A stretch of 64,000 nucleotides of DNA from Lagopus muta (GCF_023343835.1 NC_064439.1:35410508-35474507); one strand, 5' to 3'; numbered from the stretch's first letter, positions 1-13,450 are shown. Translations and numbers: made by a program. The notes: generated by a model not told the origin, from the letters alone.

Positions 1-1024
1 TAGAGAAAAGTCCTGAACTGTACTTCTGACTTTGGATGTTAAAGAGAAATGGAGCTGTTTAAAGAAGTGGAGGTGTTATGCCTCTAGGAAATGATCAAAA
101 TATTTTGCTGTTGACAGTGATATTACAGAGCTGACATAAAAAACCAGAACACTTTTCCTCCATTCCCCATTAAAGATTCTCCTTTGTTTTTAACTGAAGA
201 TAAGTAAGCATACACATGTGTCATATTTATTATATGTAGTTATAAGATGTGTATTACATACACTTACATATACATTATTTCTTACAAATCACAGGATTTC
301 TGCATCTGCTGAAAAGAATACAGTATAGACTTTTCACTTTTGAAAAACTGACTGTGGCTATTGGCCAGTACATAACAATAGCAGGACCCCAAGCATGATT
401 CCCTCAGAATCCACACTGTAGGTTCAGTAACACATTGCTGAAACCAAGGTATTCTAAACAATATTAGAAATTTTGGGATGAATGCACCCGGAAAACGTCT
501 GAAGAGATATGGAAACTCACAGCTGCACAGATCTAAGAAAACTGGAAATGTAAAGAATGCTTTCATATACTTTATCCATAATGAAGAAAAATAAATACTC
601 TTTCCATCTTATATGAAAAGGTATCATTGAAAAATTCATTTCAACTGACTGGCAAGTTTGAAAAGAATCACCAGCTGGTCAGCATTTCAGAGGCAGAAGT
701 CTGTGGTTATGAGACACTGGTGTCAAGACTTTTGTGAAACTCAAATCCTATATTCTTGTCATTCCAATGCATTTTGTGTGAGTCTCTTTTCATCTGTAGA
801 CCTCTTGGCATTTTTAGAAGCAGGTGTCAGGCCTTACACTGAAAATTCAGTCCTAGTGACAACAATTTTTTTCTTATTTTGTTTTCTTTTGCTGACTCTG
901 TAAGATTGTAAAGAGATCCTCAGGGTCCATAGAATATACACTTAATAAAGCTGATATACTGAATTAGGAGTGTGCAGTGTGGCCCAAGAAATTCTTTTAT
1001 CACCAATGCCTAATGACTGTAGAT
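1..1024. other. Unique AT-rich noncoding stretch
   Basis: I see no gene or recognisable repeat here. Short open frames on both strands (the longest about 94 codons, minus strand, 282-566) have no family motif and low-complexity, cysteine- and phenylalanine-rich translations typical of chance frames in AT-rich DNA. Confidence 0.6.
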
Positions 1025-2064
1025 CAGTCTCCAGTGTATCACAGTACCTTGTGATACATTTGGACTCAATACATCAAATCCAGAGTGTGATAGTCAATGG
1101 CTCAATGTTTGGGTAGAGATTGATGACGAGTGGTGTCTGCCAGTGGTTGGTGCTGAGGTGGATACTCTTTAATGTCTTCATCAATTACATTGACAGAGGG
1201 GTTGCGTGCTCCTTCAGCAAGTTTGCTGATGACACCAGAGGGACCAAGACAGGCTTGAGCAGTGGGCCCAGGTGAACCTCATGAGGCTCAACAAATCCAA
1301 GGCCAAGGTCTTGCACCTGGGTCAATGCAACCCCCATAACTAACACAAACTGGGAAATGAAAGGATTGGGAGCAGCCCTGATGAAGAAGACCTAGGGGTA
1401 CTGGTGGATGGGAAGCTGGACATGAGCCAGCAATGTGCTTTGCAGCCCAGAAAGCCAACCATATCCTGGGCTGCATCAAAAGAAGAGTGACCAGCAGGTT
1501 GAGGGAGGTGATCCTGCCCCTCTACTCTATGCTGGTAAAGACTCATCTGGAGTCCAGATGTGGAATCCTTAGTAAAGGAGAGGCATAGCCCTGTTGGAGC
1601 ACATCCAGAGAAGGGCCACAAAAATGTTCCATGGAATGGAGCACCTCTCCTATGGGGACAGGCTGAGAGAGATGAGGCTTTTCAGCCTAGAGAAGAGAAG
1701 GCTGCTAGGTGACCTGATAGCAGCCTTTCAGTATCTAAAGGGGGGGGGGCACAGGAAAGAAGGGGACAGACTCTTCAGCAGGGTCTGTGGTGATAGATCA
1801 AGGGGAAATGGTTTCAAGCTCAAGGAGAGTACATTTAGGTTAGATAAAAAGAAAAAATCTTTTACAGTGAAGGTGGTGATGCACTGGAACAGGTTACCTA
1901 GTGCTGTGGTTGATGCCCCGTCCCTAGAGACTTTCAAGGTGAGGCTGGATAAAGCCCTGGGCAACCTGATCTAGTTGTGGTGTTCCTGTTCACTGGAGGG
2001 GAGTTAGATTGGATGACCTTCATACTTCCCTTCCAACTCTAAGGATGCTATGATTTTACGATAT
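1025..2064 (+). mobile_element. CR1 LINE, 5'-truncated 3' fragment
   Basis: This is the 3' part of a CR1 non-LTR retrotransposon in forward orientation. The left part reads like the reverse-transcriptase end of ORF2: the block at 1160-1233 encodes an LFNVFINYID-like stretch followed by the catalytic FADD at 1222-1233, which is preserved. Further right come the post-RT region and a short 3' UTR with the usual CR1 wording (ggttggatgac-type block near 2010, then ccaactctaaggatgctatg near 2034). The element ends in degenerate ATTCTRTG-type octamers. Several frame breaks separate the RT part from the C-terminal part, so it is dead. Truncation at the 5' end is normal for CR1. The left limit is approximate because similarity fades before about 1090. 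The CR1 assignment is secure; the subfamily is not assigned. Confidence 0.9.
1594..1974 (+). pseudogene. CR1 ORF2 C-terminal remnant (126 codons)
   Basis: This open frame carries the conserved C-terminal region of the CR1 ORF2 protein, which in full elements has an N-terminal AP-endonuclease and a central reverse transcriptase. Visible family landmarks in order are HIQRRATK, YGDRLREMRLFSLEKRRL, GDLIAAFQYLKGG, RGNGFKL and HWNRLPSAVVDAPSLETFK. Neither enzymatic domain is in this frame, and the ATG at 1594 is only the first in-frame methionine, not a real start. A run of ten G at 1740-1749 lies inside it, within the YLKGGG codons, and may be a site of slippage. It is a fossil piece of the flanking CR1, not a host gene. 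Confidence 0.85.
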
Positions 2065-2626
2065 TGGTAGAAAAGTTTCAAAAAATGATCTGAAACTGGT
2101 AAACCAAATGACTTTTAGTTGCACAGTATTCAAGTGGTCAAATATGGTGAAATGTGAGAACTAGAATTGAGTCAATTCTTTAGTGATTTGGAAGCTTCAA
2201 CTCAGGATATTTCTGTGTACGTGGTCCAAAAATGTGAAATATCTAAAGGCATGTGTGGATTAATTTAGACATTTAGTATCATTGCAGTAATAAGCCTCTT
2301 ACTGCCTTTGTTATCAGCCTCCCTTCTAAATATGAATGTAAGATTCAGTTTGGACTGGAAACTGGTAATTGAGTATACAGTTGTTGTTTTTTTTTTTTTA
2401 TACATAGCTAAGGAAAACATTGACAGCAAGTATTGGAGTCTATTTATTTACTGAAGTCTGAGGGTATAAATAAGTTCCTCTCTAAGAAGGTATCAATACG
2501 CTCAGCCTCTGAAGATAGATAGTCACTAATTAAGTGCTTGAGAAGTTTTATGGACTTCTCTTCTCATGGTGACATTGGTTGTTGTTTTTTTTTCTTCAGA
2601 TTGTCAATCTCTGCTAGTTCTGAGTA
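2065..2626. other. Unique noncoding spacer
   Basis: AT-rich sequence between the CR1 fragment and a mariner copy. It contains poly-T runs near 2387 and 2585 but no frame or repeat that I can identify. Confidence 0.55.
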
Positions 2627-3135
2627 CATATGAAGGCTGCCCTGAACGTAATACCTAATTTTATTATGTTGGCCCATGACATCAGGGGTAGATGTTGGTA
2701 GACTGGCAGTAGAATCTGAATCTTCCCACCAGCATTCCATTACATGTTGTTGCTGTTTGACAGATGGCAGCAGAGGGACAGTCTGACAAAATGGTATCTG
2801 ACATGGAGGTGTCTCTGCAGAAAAGGGTTGTCACAGAATTCCTCCATGTGGAAAACAATGACCCACTGACATTCACTGATGCTTGCTGAATGTTTATGGT
2901 GACCAAACAGGGGATGTGAGCACAGGGAAGCAGTGGGTGGTGCCTTTCAGCGGTTGTGACAGTGGGCCACCTCTGCTGGTGCAAATTTTCACGAATACGG
3001 CTTGCAGGCTCATATTCATCGCTGTTGAAAATGCATAGCTAATAATGGTGACTGTTGAAAAACATTTTTGCAGGTGAGAATTTGCTTTATCATATAGTGT
3101 TATTCTGCTCTTTGTGGCTTGTGGTTTCCTTGCCT
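2627..3135 (+). mobile_element. Galluhop-like mariner, internally deleted (copy A)
   Basis: A nonautonomous mariner (Tc1/mariner superfamily) copy of about 510 bp against roughly 1.3 kb for a full element. The 5' inverted terminal repeat is recognisable at 2627-2660 (tgaaggctgc, then gtaatacct). From the ATG at 2791 the sequence encodes the start of a mariner transposase, MVSDMEVSLQKR then TEFLHVENNDPLTF, the first helix-turn-helix of the DNA-binding domain, before a stop. The catalytic D,D34D core is absent: the sequence goes from the N-terminal domain straight to the C-terminal end (HRW/LLKMHS-like, then the untranslated tail). The 3' repeat is not recognisable beyond about 3135, so this copy is truncated or eroded on the right. 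It matches copies at 28234-28788 and 39035-39577. The family name is from memory. Confidence 0.82.
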
Positions 3136-5559
3136 TTTTTCCATACCTCAGTAGAATTCAAAAGGCAATCTTAAATGACATGTAACTACTAACTTACTGC
3201 CATTCTACTTTGTATTCATAACTCTTCTGCAGTTGCACCTGCTCCAATGAAATATTGTGTCAAGGAAGTAATATTAACCAATTGCTTATTCTCTCTGCAT
3301 ATTAAATAGAGTTAAAAGTGCAGTGTTATGGTAATAACATAAGGAATTCACTTTCTGGGAACTAGCAATGTATTCACAAGTTGGCTGACAGAGAAATAAC
3401 TGTTTCTAAAAATAGAGTATTTCTCTCTCATCGTTTAAAAAAAATCCACTCCAGTGTTACATTTATGCTACAGGATTTGGCAGATATTAAACTCTGAAGT
3501 TTAAACAGAGTCAAATAAAACATGTCAGTTTTAGGTCAGTGACAGCACAAACATGTGCCAAAAGGATGAGTGCCTGCATTATTTGGAAGTCAATAATAAA
3601 AATTCCATCCACTTTAGGAGTACAGTGGCCTCCCCTTTACTTAGCTTGTAAATAAGAAATTCAAGGCTTGAAGGCGTCTGTCATTGGGGGCCATTTGTCT
3701 TTTTAACCAACATTCACCAGCTGTGATAGGGCCTTTCCTCAGCTTTCCTGTGATTTCACCTATAAGCTAAGCAGTCCAGGATACAATATTGGATTGAGTT
3801 GCTATGAAGATTTCAAAACTGAAGAGATGCTAGACTCCATTTTATTTCAAGCGCAAAGATGTCTTTCACTGAACACTGGTTAACTATTGTGATTCTTAAG
3901 TGTGGTAGTTTTTCAGCTCTGTATGCTATTCAGTAATAATTGTGAAGGCCATATGAACAGGAAGGCTAGTGATGAGGCTGAAAAACAATAGTGGCCCTTT
4001 CTCTGGTAACTTACCAGAACTGCAGTAGACTGGCAGGAAGGAAAATGTACGAGATGAAAATGTTTGGGGGAAGCAGCTCATTCACAGCCTGAAATAATGT
4101 GAAATATTTTCTTGTTCATTTAAACCATGCTTTTAAATCCAGACTTCCAAGACAGTGGCATTCTAAGCGTGTAAAGGAAACATTTTTTTAACCCATTGAA
4201 CTTTCTGGCATTAAAATGGCAGAGTAGTCGCTCTTGAAGAAAATTTGAAAGTAATAATCTGTATGAATCAGAGAGCAGGTGTATAACATTTATCACACAG
4301 TTTTGGGAAGTAGTTAGAGAACTTCAGTGATTTCTGTAGCATTAAATATGAGAGGGTGTTGTGTATTATTGGAAACACATCCTTCCAAGAGTCTCGTGAG
4401 TATTTTAACAAATCTGAGCAGCTGAGACTTATTCTTTCTTGGTATCACAGTGTACTTAACCTTGTGCCCTCACCTAGTAATGTGCCCACACCAAAATTTT
4501 CAATCACAATGCTCTCAGGCTTTTGCAAGTTCAGATCTTATCTGAATGACTTTGCTCCAGACTCACCTTTAACAGCAACTCAAAGGAGAGACCCCAGTGG
4601 TCATGTTTTGGATTTTATATCTAGCCAATGACCCAAGCTAACCTCCATTAGCTTGTGAAATCTTACAAGTTCACCATCCAAGATAAAGAAATAAGGAAAA
4701 CAGGAGATGCATGGTTGGAAAAAAAGAAAAGTAGCTTGTTCTTTTGGGGTCAGCTCAGCATAACAGACTAACTCCATTGGCTGCGGTATTGATAACCTTG
4801 AAAAGAAATGTTGATGGAGTGAAACCACTGTGTTAACCTGCACCTGGGCTGGAGTTAATACTAATTCTGGTCTGACAGCAGTTATTCTGAAGATCTCATA
4901 TGGACTATACTGGCTGGCTGCCACCCACTACCTTAGTGGTTATTAAGTTGAGCTTTTACAATTTGTTTCTTTCTCAGCCAGTGTGTGCTCAAGCTTTCCC
5001 TGAGCTATTGTCAGTTTGCGTACTTTAATATATCGTGGCCTGAAGACCTCTAATACACAATACCACCATATAAGTTTTCATCTTGTTGAATACTTAATAA
5101 TTTACCAGTGCTCATATATAACTGGTGGCTTTCGAAGGCAATACATCATGTTATGCCTTAGGAAACTGAATCCTTTGTTCAAGCTTATAAGCGAATACTG
5201 TTCCGATATCACACAGACACTTAAATATCTCTTGGGTTCAAGCCTCATTCATCTTCTTTTACATTATCTCAATGCAGCCCTGTGCAAATATATGTATATA
5301 TATATATGTTGTAATTGCACTTGATGCTTAAATGCTCATAAAAGGGCACTTAGGCTTTAGAGAGAAATGTCTTTGCAACATGCAAAAAATCAGCAGGCAG
5401 TACTGTGATGGTGTGTTCCCCCTCATCTTTCTTCCTTCAGCTTCTTCCTTTGGACTGACTTCACACACAAGGCCTTACTCAGGAAGACAGAGCAACAGTA
5501 TTAATGATGACCACAAATCTGTCTCAAACTAGGAGAGACTGAACGAACTGATAGACACC
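3136..5559. other. Unique noncoding stretch
   Basis: No repeat or gene recognised. Open frames at 4356-4631 (+), 4601-4924 (-) and 5016-5324 (+), each about 90-107 codons, show no known domain and no supporting splice or codon pattern. A short TA dinucleotide tract lies at 5291-5308. Confidence 0.5.
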
Positions 5560-6010
5560 TGGCTCAACAGCTGAGGACCATTGAGCATGTGCCTAGAGCC
5601 ACCTATGACTATGAGTCAATCCAATCCTCTTACCCCATAATTATCAAGCAGTCCAAAAGCCCCTTTGAGTTTACTTGTGGGACAGGTAGCAGCACAACAT
5701 GATCTCCCCTTGAGTAGGAGGGGCCTCTCAAGGTTATGCCTGTGCAGACATCCCTTATGCCTTGATGTCAAGATGCCTTGCAGATATAGATCCCCAGTGA
5801 GTGATTAACTGTTTCAGGCTTTGTTAGCTCATAATTTCATATCCTTCATTTTAAGATTTTTTCCTTTGCTAAGATTGCCTTTGATTGTGTACATATAATC
5901 CCTTAGACATAAGCTGTTGGCCAAGTCTGGGACTGAGAGTGGATCCAGCTGTGCCTCAGCTCCTTACTTCTATGGCTCAGGCTCTTTAGAAAGTAAAGCG
6001 TTCTGCTCTA
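5560..6010 (+). mobile_element. Possible old ERV LTR (unclassified)
   Basis: This stretch is more GC-balanced than its flanks and has an LTR-like feel. It holds a TG-initial block at about 5677 (tgtgggacag), a GC-richer segment (gtaggaggggcctctcaagg near 5714), a T-rich centre, and a right part near 5920-6000 (ctgggactgagagtggatcc, then agaaagtaaagc) that reads like a retroviral U5 region. I could not find TG/CA ends with a target-site duplication, nor a second copy in this window. It could equally be unique DNA. It is reported only so that it can be tested. Confidence 0.25.
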
Positions 6011-9000
6011 AATCTCATGATTCAGTGGGAGGGTCTCCTTTATAAATGTGTTTACTGTACTCTCTATGTGGTAAATGTGGTCCAGTCATCTCAAATCTTG
6101 TGAAGCTCTTGTGTTGTTTACAATTAAGCTTCATTAAATTACTATATTGTATTCATATCAATAAATATATTTTAGCTTTTCTCTTATGAGTGCAGAATAG
6201 TGCAGATCTCTCCATCTGCAACAACTACATACCCTCAGTACCGGGCAGAAAAGATGCAGGATTTCATTCTGCTTAGCATTAAGTGGAATTAAGCGGGACA
6301 GGTGCAGATAGCCTGTCATCCAGTGTCTGTTGCTAACAACTGAGCAGGTATAAGTTAATGAGCCGTTTTTAATGTTGTGAACACAAATCCTTTGTTGTTG
6401 ACTACTTTGTTTTCCAGAAATTCATTTTCCTTTGGATTGTCTTTCAAAGGGTTCTTTAAATAGTAGAAGGATGGAGAGTTTGGCAACTTATATGGGTAAA
6501 GCTTCTTTCTCATAACCATAACATGATATTACCCTGTCCTTTTCAGGGGCAAAAAATTTATCTTTGGAAAAAAACAAGAAGGCAAAAAACTAACAAAAAA
6601 ATGTGAACAAAAACCCAAATATCAAAAAGCTGTAATCCCAAAGCTAAGAACTTGCTGTCAGGAGTTACTTAGTAGTACTGTGATCAGGACAAGTGATATC
6701 TCAAATGAAATACAAGCAAAAAAAACAAAGCTTTCTGCAGACTGTCAAAACAGCACCAACAGTATCAGCCTCCCTGGAGCATAGCTCAATAAAAATAGGG
6801 AGAAGAAATCAAATATCTGCATTCAAATCCTGAAGTGTGGTGTTTTTGTTTGTTTGTTTGTTTTTTGTTTGGGTGACCTGACAAGAAGATACGTGGTTGA
6901 ATGGATAAGTACCAGTGAACTTTTCTGAGTGTCTTGGAAATGACATACTCTTTTGACTGGGCACAGAGTTAATTTTGAACACTTTAAATAGGCAAATTTA
7001 TCTACTTCAAGGTAAAATAGAATGTTCGGTAATTAAACAATATCATCTCTCCTGATCTGCAGGCAGTTGTCTGCAGCAATTCTGCTGAGCTTGCTCTTTG
7101 AGGGAAGATAAGAATTTATCCATTAACTGTTGCCTTGAAGTGACATTGCAACTTTAGAAAACAGTTTAAATCTGTTATTTCTTTTTCTGTTTCTTCTGTA
7201 CCTCTAAATGAAAATGCATTCTCTGACATTAAAGAAGAAAGGATGGTACAGATATATCTGTGGCAGACATCCCAGGAATCAAGAGTAGAATAAAAGATTA
7301 AAGATGTTCATTTGGTGTAGAGAACAAAAAGTAAGCTTGGAACCTAGCTTAGCCACATGCTAAGCACGATCTGGCTTTTGGTATAGTCAAAAGAAGTCAG
7401 AATTATGTCTGCCTTTGGGAATTTGGCCATAGTTAAGATATTTATAGGTTTATTCATCCCCTTTTCCATTCCTTTTTTTCATCCTTTCTTCCTTCTCCCA
7501 GGCCTTAATTCTGTAGCCTGACTCAGTCAGAAAGCTTGTCCGACCAAAGAGGACACAGTGGGATGTTTCATCAGCCAGCTGATGATCAGCTCTTCCACAG
7601 GAGGAACTAAACCCAGAAAGAATAAAGGCCTCAACCCTCAGTGGCCTGTGGGTCTGAGAGTGGGTGTGCTTTCCATTTAGGAGGGAGTCTCCTTTCCATC
7701 ACTCTTCACTTCTTTGAATGAAAGCACTTTCTCCGTGCTGGTGGAAGAGTTCAGCCCTGACACCAGGGATAACAACTGGCTCTGGGCAAAGTCCTCAGGA
7801 AATTTAACTGAGGAGTATTAACCCTCACAGGCTTGGTTTTAGAATGAATGAATAGGTGTTTGCCATCTAACTGCTTTGTAGTTGTCACCCATCTTGAACA
7901 GAGAACAATGTGTCTGTTTTAACTGAAAGAGTCACTGGAAGAATGGTAAGTAAATATAAATAGGAAAATAATCCTTTAAAAATAAAATGACATCATCTTC
8001 TCTCATGCTCCTATGTAATTACTTTACATAGTTTATGTACTACTCAAATTGGATGTTAAGGCAGAGTTGTTTAAGTAGTACAAATGCAGTTAAGTATCTG
8101 TCTCTGGAAATTGAATTTCATATTTCTTTATTTTCTCTCATAAAATGCCAATGCAGGAGCAGAGAGAGAATGGTTTACATTTATGAAAGGTGCCAAAGGC
8201 TGAGAAGAAATACAGTGCTTAGCACAGTGCAGGAAAAGAAGAGAAAGCAAGAAAAATAGACTCTGTTGCTCCAGCTATAAGACACTATGTATTTCAGTTC
8301 AAGACTGTGTTGTCTCATGTGCTGAATCTTCCCTGATGGGGTGTTCTGTAATCTTCTCCTTTCTAAGAACCATTTATCTTATCAATACACCCCTTCAGAA
8401 TGCAGGCAGCAGAAATTTTGGCTTAAGTTGTGGTTGCACGATAATGTAAATCTGATCTTGCAGAACTTAACACTGGATGAAAAACACATGTCTTTTTTCT
8501 TCCTGTGGCACAAAGTCCTGATCTACCTCATTCTTCTGATTCAAGTGTGTTTAGAAAACATTGGCATGTGAACTTCGGGCTTTACGGCAGACCAGCCTTG
8601 CTTGTGCCTCTGCTGTCTTCTACCATATTGGCACCATCTGCTCTTCCCTTAGTCAGTTCAAATCCAATATTAAGCTGACATAAGCTGTGTATTGTGTGTG
8701 CTGGCTTCTTTGACAGAATTTGGCAATTTCAAGGCATGTCAAATATAGAGATTCACCTAAACAAGTCCAAATTTGTGTAATACTTTGTTAGCACAAAGGG
8801 CTGTAGTTAACAGTGATGGGCAAGTGAAAAGGGGAAAACTGTGGGACTGGATGCATTTGGAATGATTTCTACTTTTGGAACTGGCTTATCGAAGTTCTGC
8901 ACTCTGTGAAGAAGTGCTAACTGAATAGGATTATGTGTCTTTTGGTGAATGATTCTTTTCTTGTATTAAAGATTTTTGGAGTTGTGTAATAGAGGCATGA

Positions 9001-12000
9001 ATTCAGCTTCCATCTTATGTGATTTAACAGAGTGAAAAGAAAAATGAGCCCATCAGTAAGGATTTGCTGGTCACTGTATAAATAAGTTGAAATGATATAT
9101 AGTGGAGAACAAGTAACAGCTAAAAGACTTACATCTGAAATTAAAGATGAACAGCTTCTTGCTCAGGAACTTGTCTAAGTAAACATACTTGTAAAACTAA
9201 CATGAGTGTCTGTTATATTTCTGTGCTTGATATAAGCCATTAACAAATACCAATATGTGGTGGGTACTTCTCATAATAGCCTTGCAGTCTTTTTTCTTTT
9301 GCATGTTAATGTCTGCTGATATATATTTGCTGACATCAAGCTTTTCTAATCCAATGTTAATTTAATCAGTGCTATATTTGTCAATAGCACATTTCTATAT
9401 ATTAATAAAGTGAAATCAGTGTAATTATAGGAAAGCAGAGAAATAAAGGATGGAATCCAAATACAAGAGTTATAATGGCAAAGCAGTTTCCATGACATAG
9501 CATCTGAAGATCTTGGTTTTTAGCTGGAGGTGAGCTAGTGCCTCACATGCAGTGAAGATATTACTCTCCAGAGCAATCAGGTTGTAGGCTAGTTACATGA
9601 CTCTCACTCAGATGTGATGTTGATTTCTATAGCCCATGATAAAACAGTCTGCTTTAATTACTGACAGGCCATTCCACAAATAGTTCCCATTATATGTGTC
9701 TTTTGTTTGAAGTCTTTCTACACCTGCACTTAGTCTGACATCTCTGTTCTTTTAGGTTGTTCTGTAACATCAGACACATACAAAAGCTTTAATTTCAACC
9801 CCTTCCTCAGTCCCATGCCAATCTTGAAAATGTTGGCTTTTGTGACTTGTCTGTCAGTTCACTGGCTATAAAAGGAACAATGCTGGCTCTCAGCTGCTTG
9901 TTGTAATATCTTATCACTACGTAGTTTGAGATCGAATGTGACACGTTAGGTCAGTACATGAAGGTATCAAGGGATACACTTGGAGGGCTTTTCAGAGTAC
10001 ATGAGGAAAGTGATCTTGGATGCCATTTAATCTATTAGTCAGGTTTTGATTTCCTGTTCATATGTACGTCTGTGCTTGATGCTTCACTGTGTGAAGTTAT
10101 TTTTAGCATCGCAAATTTTTGGCGTCAGAAAAAATCTAAATGGTTTCGTTTCAGATTTGTGAGACATGAAGTGGCAGCCTGAGCTTCCCACTTTTGAATT
10201 AATAGGGGCCAAGGACTTTTATTATTGAGCCAAATGGAAGCAATTTTTCTTTTGCTGAATTATTTCTCCTTTGCAGTGACTGTTCGTACCTCCTAGTTAA
10301 GTTTAGACAAGAACATCTTAGGAAACTGTTTCATAATTAAATGTTACATTTTCAAGTTAAATTCAACTTTACCACAAAGAAGTTCTTATTTATCTTTGTG
10401 CTCTGCACTCAGAAAGTCATTATCTGAAAATGACCTTATTTGTAGTTATAACTGTATGCATTTAAATAAAATCCCCCAGACAAAGAAAAATTATTGGAGG
10501 GAAGGGAGAGAAAAGAACAACAAAGAGGTGAACCAATTATTTAACACATAAAAATAAAAATTGTTTATATTAACATGAAATGCTCACTGTAAAAATAAAT
10601 GTTTCAAAAATATTTTTGGAAACGTTTGGATTCTGGATGGCCTTCAAACAAGATGACAAAGAAAGATCTGGGCTTGGTTTTATATGTAACAGAATTTATT
10701 GAGTTAAATTATGAATAATTACAAACTATACAGTACAGTCATGACTAGGTAACTTGTTTTGCATTTTTATTATGTTTTTAATTTCTTGTACAGCTTTGTT
10801 GTTGATGCCCTGTGTGCTGCTCTTGCACTCTTCTTGCACTGCTCATTCAAGTAATTTAAATAGGCTAGATGAAAGAGTATTATTTTAATAATTTATTCCA
10901 TAAATGTTTTAAAATCTTTAATGTAAATTTTAGTAACTTTTGCTTTTTATATGAAAACTAGCCCTCTTTTTTTTCTTTTTTAAACTGCACATTAGCACTT
11001 CTTCCCAGTGTTTTGTACTACAAGAACAATATATTAATTGTTCTTTCTACTGACCTATTGTAACTTGATGGTGAAGAATATTATCTGATCTCATGAATCT
11101 ATTATATTAACAAGATAATTTAGGTTTTCAATATTTTTGTAGTTCTAGCTAAAATAAGTGAACAGCACATCTTCTGCTCTTTCTTGTACAGACAAATTAA
11201 ATCTACACTTTGAGATGAAATTTCTAACAATATCATGATTTTATGAATTTTGCACTAGATTTTGTATTCCACACATGTCCAGATGCATGAAACCACAAAT
11301 AAATGTTTGCCAAGCAGAGGAATGTAGCTTTAAAGATTATTCTGACAGTAGTTCTCTAATGCTCTACTGTCATTAAATAGACTATAGCAAAGAACAAATT
11401 CAGTTACCTTCATTTAGCTTTTCAATGCATTTGGAAGTAAAATCCGGAAGATGAGTTATGGATGAGAGATGAGCTGTAAGAAGTCATAGCATGGCGTGTG
11501 TTGAGGCAGAAGCATCCAGCAGAGCTCCCATGAAATGTCAGTTTTGGAGGAAAGAGAAATTATGTTTTTCAAAAAAGTGATGGTAACCAGAATTTAACAA
11601 TAGTAGTCACTCACATTTGTTATGACTCCAAATAGAGGCAGTATGGTCTTCTAGTACTCCAAGTTATGTGCAACAGGATCTCAGTTTAGGACTAGTGCAG
11701 TAAAATCTTTACCTCTCACTGATATTTGCTGTCGGCAGTTGGCTGTACTCTGTAATCATTTGTTTTCTGTCTGCAGTGCTGTTTGTGAAAGCTAATGGAG
11801 AAAGTTCTTGTAAAGACTAAAGCCTCAGGTTCCATTAGATGTGCATGACCTTAATTCTCCTGCATTGATATAATACCCTGAAATTGGGCAGATTCAGTTA
11901 TATTTTGACACAGACAGATATGCAAAGATATTAAACAAGGATAGAAGTTTCCTATTAATATACTTCAGACTCCATATTTTCTTACGTAACTTAATTTGTT

Positions 12001-12898
12001 TCATAAATTTATATTCTAATGTGGAGAAATCCAAGATTACCTGGTACTGGAAGATGCATCTTGATCTCATTTAACAATTTACATTACAGTAATTCAGTGA
12101 TTTATCCAAAAATAAAAGCAACTGATGATAAACTAAATGTCTAGTATGACAAGGCAATGGAATTTTACGTCTTAAAACTTGTAATGATTAAAAAAGATAC
12201 ATAACAAGTTGCAGTAGCAAACTGTTCAAATATTATCATGAAATCTTTTTTAGTTTTCATCCTAGTAATTAACAAAAGTAATGAATTGCAAAGCTACACA
12301 ATATATTTCCACACAGAGGTTCTAAGAAGGAATATGAGTATTGAGTGTATAAAACATCAAAGCTTTTGAAATCATTTTATGCTTAACCCTCAGATGTGGT
12401 TAAAATCAGGAGAAAGTTTATGAATCCTTTCACAAAAACATAAGCAGATTTCTCCGAAGTAGTTTTCCAGCCAAATCATTTTCAAAGTCAGTTGCAGTTT
12501 GCAAATCTTCTGTTAACAGGGATGGACTTTTATGAACCCATAAAACTTCAAACCTGAGGCTCAGCTTCAGAATGTCCAATGTGCTTCAGACCTTTCTTTT
12601 TAAAGGTTTTGGAACAACACATCAATGTTTTTGTTCATTAACAACCAAAATTTCTTGAACCTTTAAGAAAAGTGTTCCACTGGCAGGTGTCCAGTGCTGC
12701 CTTTCCTGTCCTGCGAAAAAGGACAAAAGAGACAAAGGTGACGTTGGTATGATCAGATTGGAAAGTAGCAAGCAGTTATCCTACCAACTGTTCCTAGTCT
12801 GCAGAATCACTGGCATGTTTATAGGAAAGCAGTTCATAAAATTCATTTTTAACTGTTTCCTAAGGATGGAAAAAAAATATCTATTCATTTCCCCTTAA
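6011..12898. other. Long unique AT-rich noncoding stretch
   Basis: Nearly 7 kb without a recognisable gene or interspersed repeat. Simple sequence includes a short TTTG tract at about 6843-6870. Short frames (for example 8035-8259 and 8341-8571, +) have no recognisable motif. Content is consistent with intergenic or intronic avian DNA. Confidence 0.5.
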
Positions 12899-13450
12899 TG
12901 CTGTGTTTTGACTTAACTCAGCAAGATCTAAGAACCACACAGTCAGTTTCTCATTCTAAATGGGATGAGGGAGAGAATGCAAACAAAACAGAACCCATGA
13001 GTTGAGATAAAAACTATTTATTAAGAGAAAAAAAGAAAAAAAATGCAATGATAACAATGTGTGTGTGTATGCAATTACTTGCCATTTGTTGTCTGATGCA
13101 CAGCTAACAATACAACAGCCTGCTGATTGTCACCCTACTAGCAACACAGTGCAATGCAATATCTTTACAACTGATGCCCAGCAACCTCCAAGATGCAGTT
13201 GACTCTTGGCCAACTCTCCACAGCTTGATAGCCTTCTGCATGGTGTCACGTGGTATGGAATAACCTGCTGCCTAGTTTGGGCCATCTGTCCTGGCTCTAC
13301 CCTGTCCCCTGCTGCTGTGCCAGAAAGGCAGTTCATTCTCACTAAGTGGACTTGCCCTGCCCATGCTCCCATTACTCAGAAACAACCAAAACCTCAGTGT
13401 GAAGTTAATATTGTTTTAGCTGAGACTTGAATGTGCAGCTAGCTAGCAAA
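12899..13450 (-). mobile_element. ERVL-like endogenous retrovirus LTR (minus strand)
   Basis: Read on the minus strand this matches, from memory, a common avian class III (ERVL-type) LTR layout. The U3 has a gggagcatgggcagggc block near 13360, then ggacagggtagagccagg near 13300 and ggcccaaac near 13278. A degraded TATA position lies near 13230, just before gtggagagttggcc. U5 contains the poly-A signal at 13017-13022, followed by a ttatctcaactcatgggtt block and the terminal gtggttcttag...gctgagttaa region down to 12899. The plus-strand left edge begins TG at 12899, which is the CA end of the minus-strand LTR. The U3 limit is uncertain: the frame at 13405-13593 (-) could be U3 or adjoining internal sequence. 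No internal retroviral gene is recognisable, so it is a solo or fragmentary LTR, old and mutated. Confidence 0.65.
13017..13022 (-). promoter_or_regulatory. LTR polyadenylation signal AATAAA
   Basis: TTTATT on the plus strand reads AATAAA on the minus strand. It sits in the part of the ERVL-like LTR where the R region and its poly-A signal are expected. Its position relative to the U5 end about 115 bp downstream supports the LTR reading. Confidence 0.5.

Noticed and set aside
2682..2984. 100-codon minus-strand frame
   Set aside because: It lies antisense to the mariner copy; the meaningful protein similarity is on the plus strand.
8190..8225. Possible MIR-like SINE core (gtgcttagcacagtgcagg)
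   Set aside because: Only a short resemblance with no flanking SINE structure; insufficient to call.
13206..13430. 74-codon plus-strand frame
   Set aside because: It is the antisense of the ERVL-like LTR, which reads on the minus strand.
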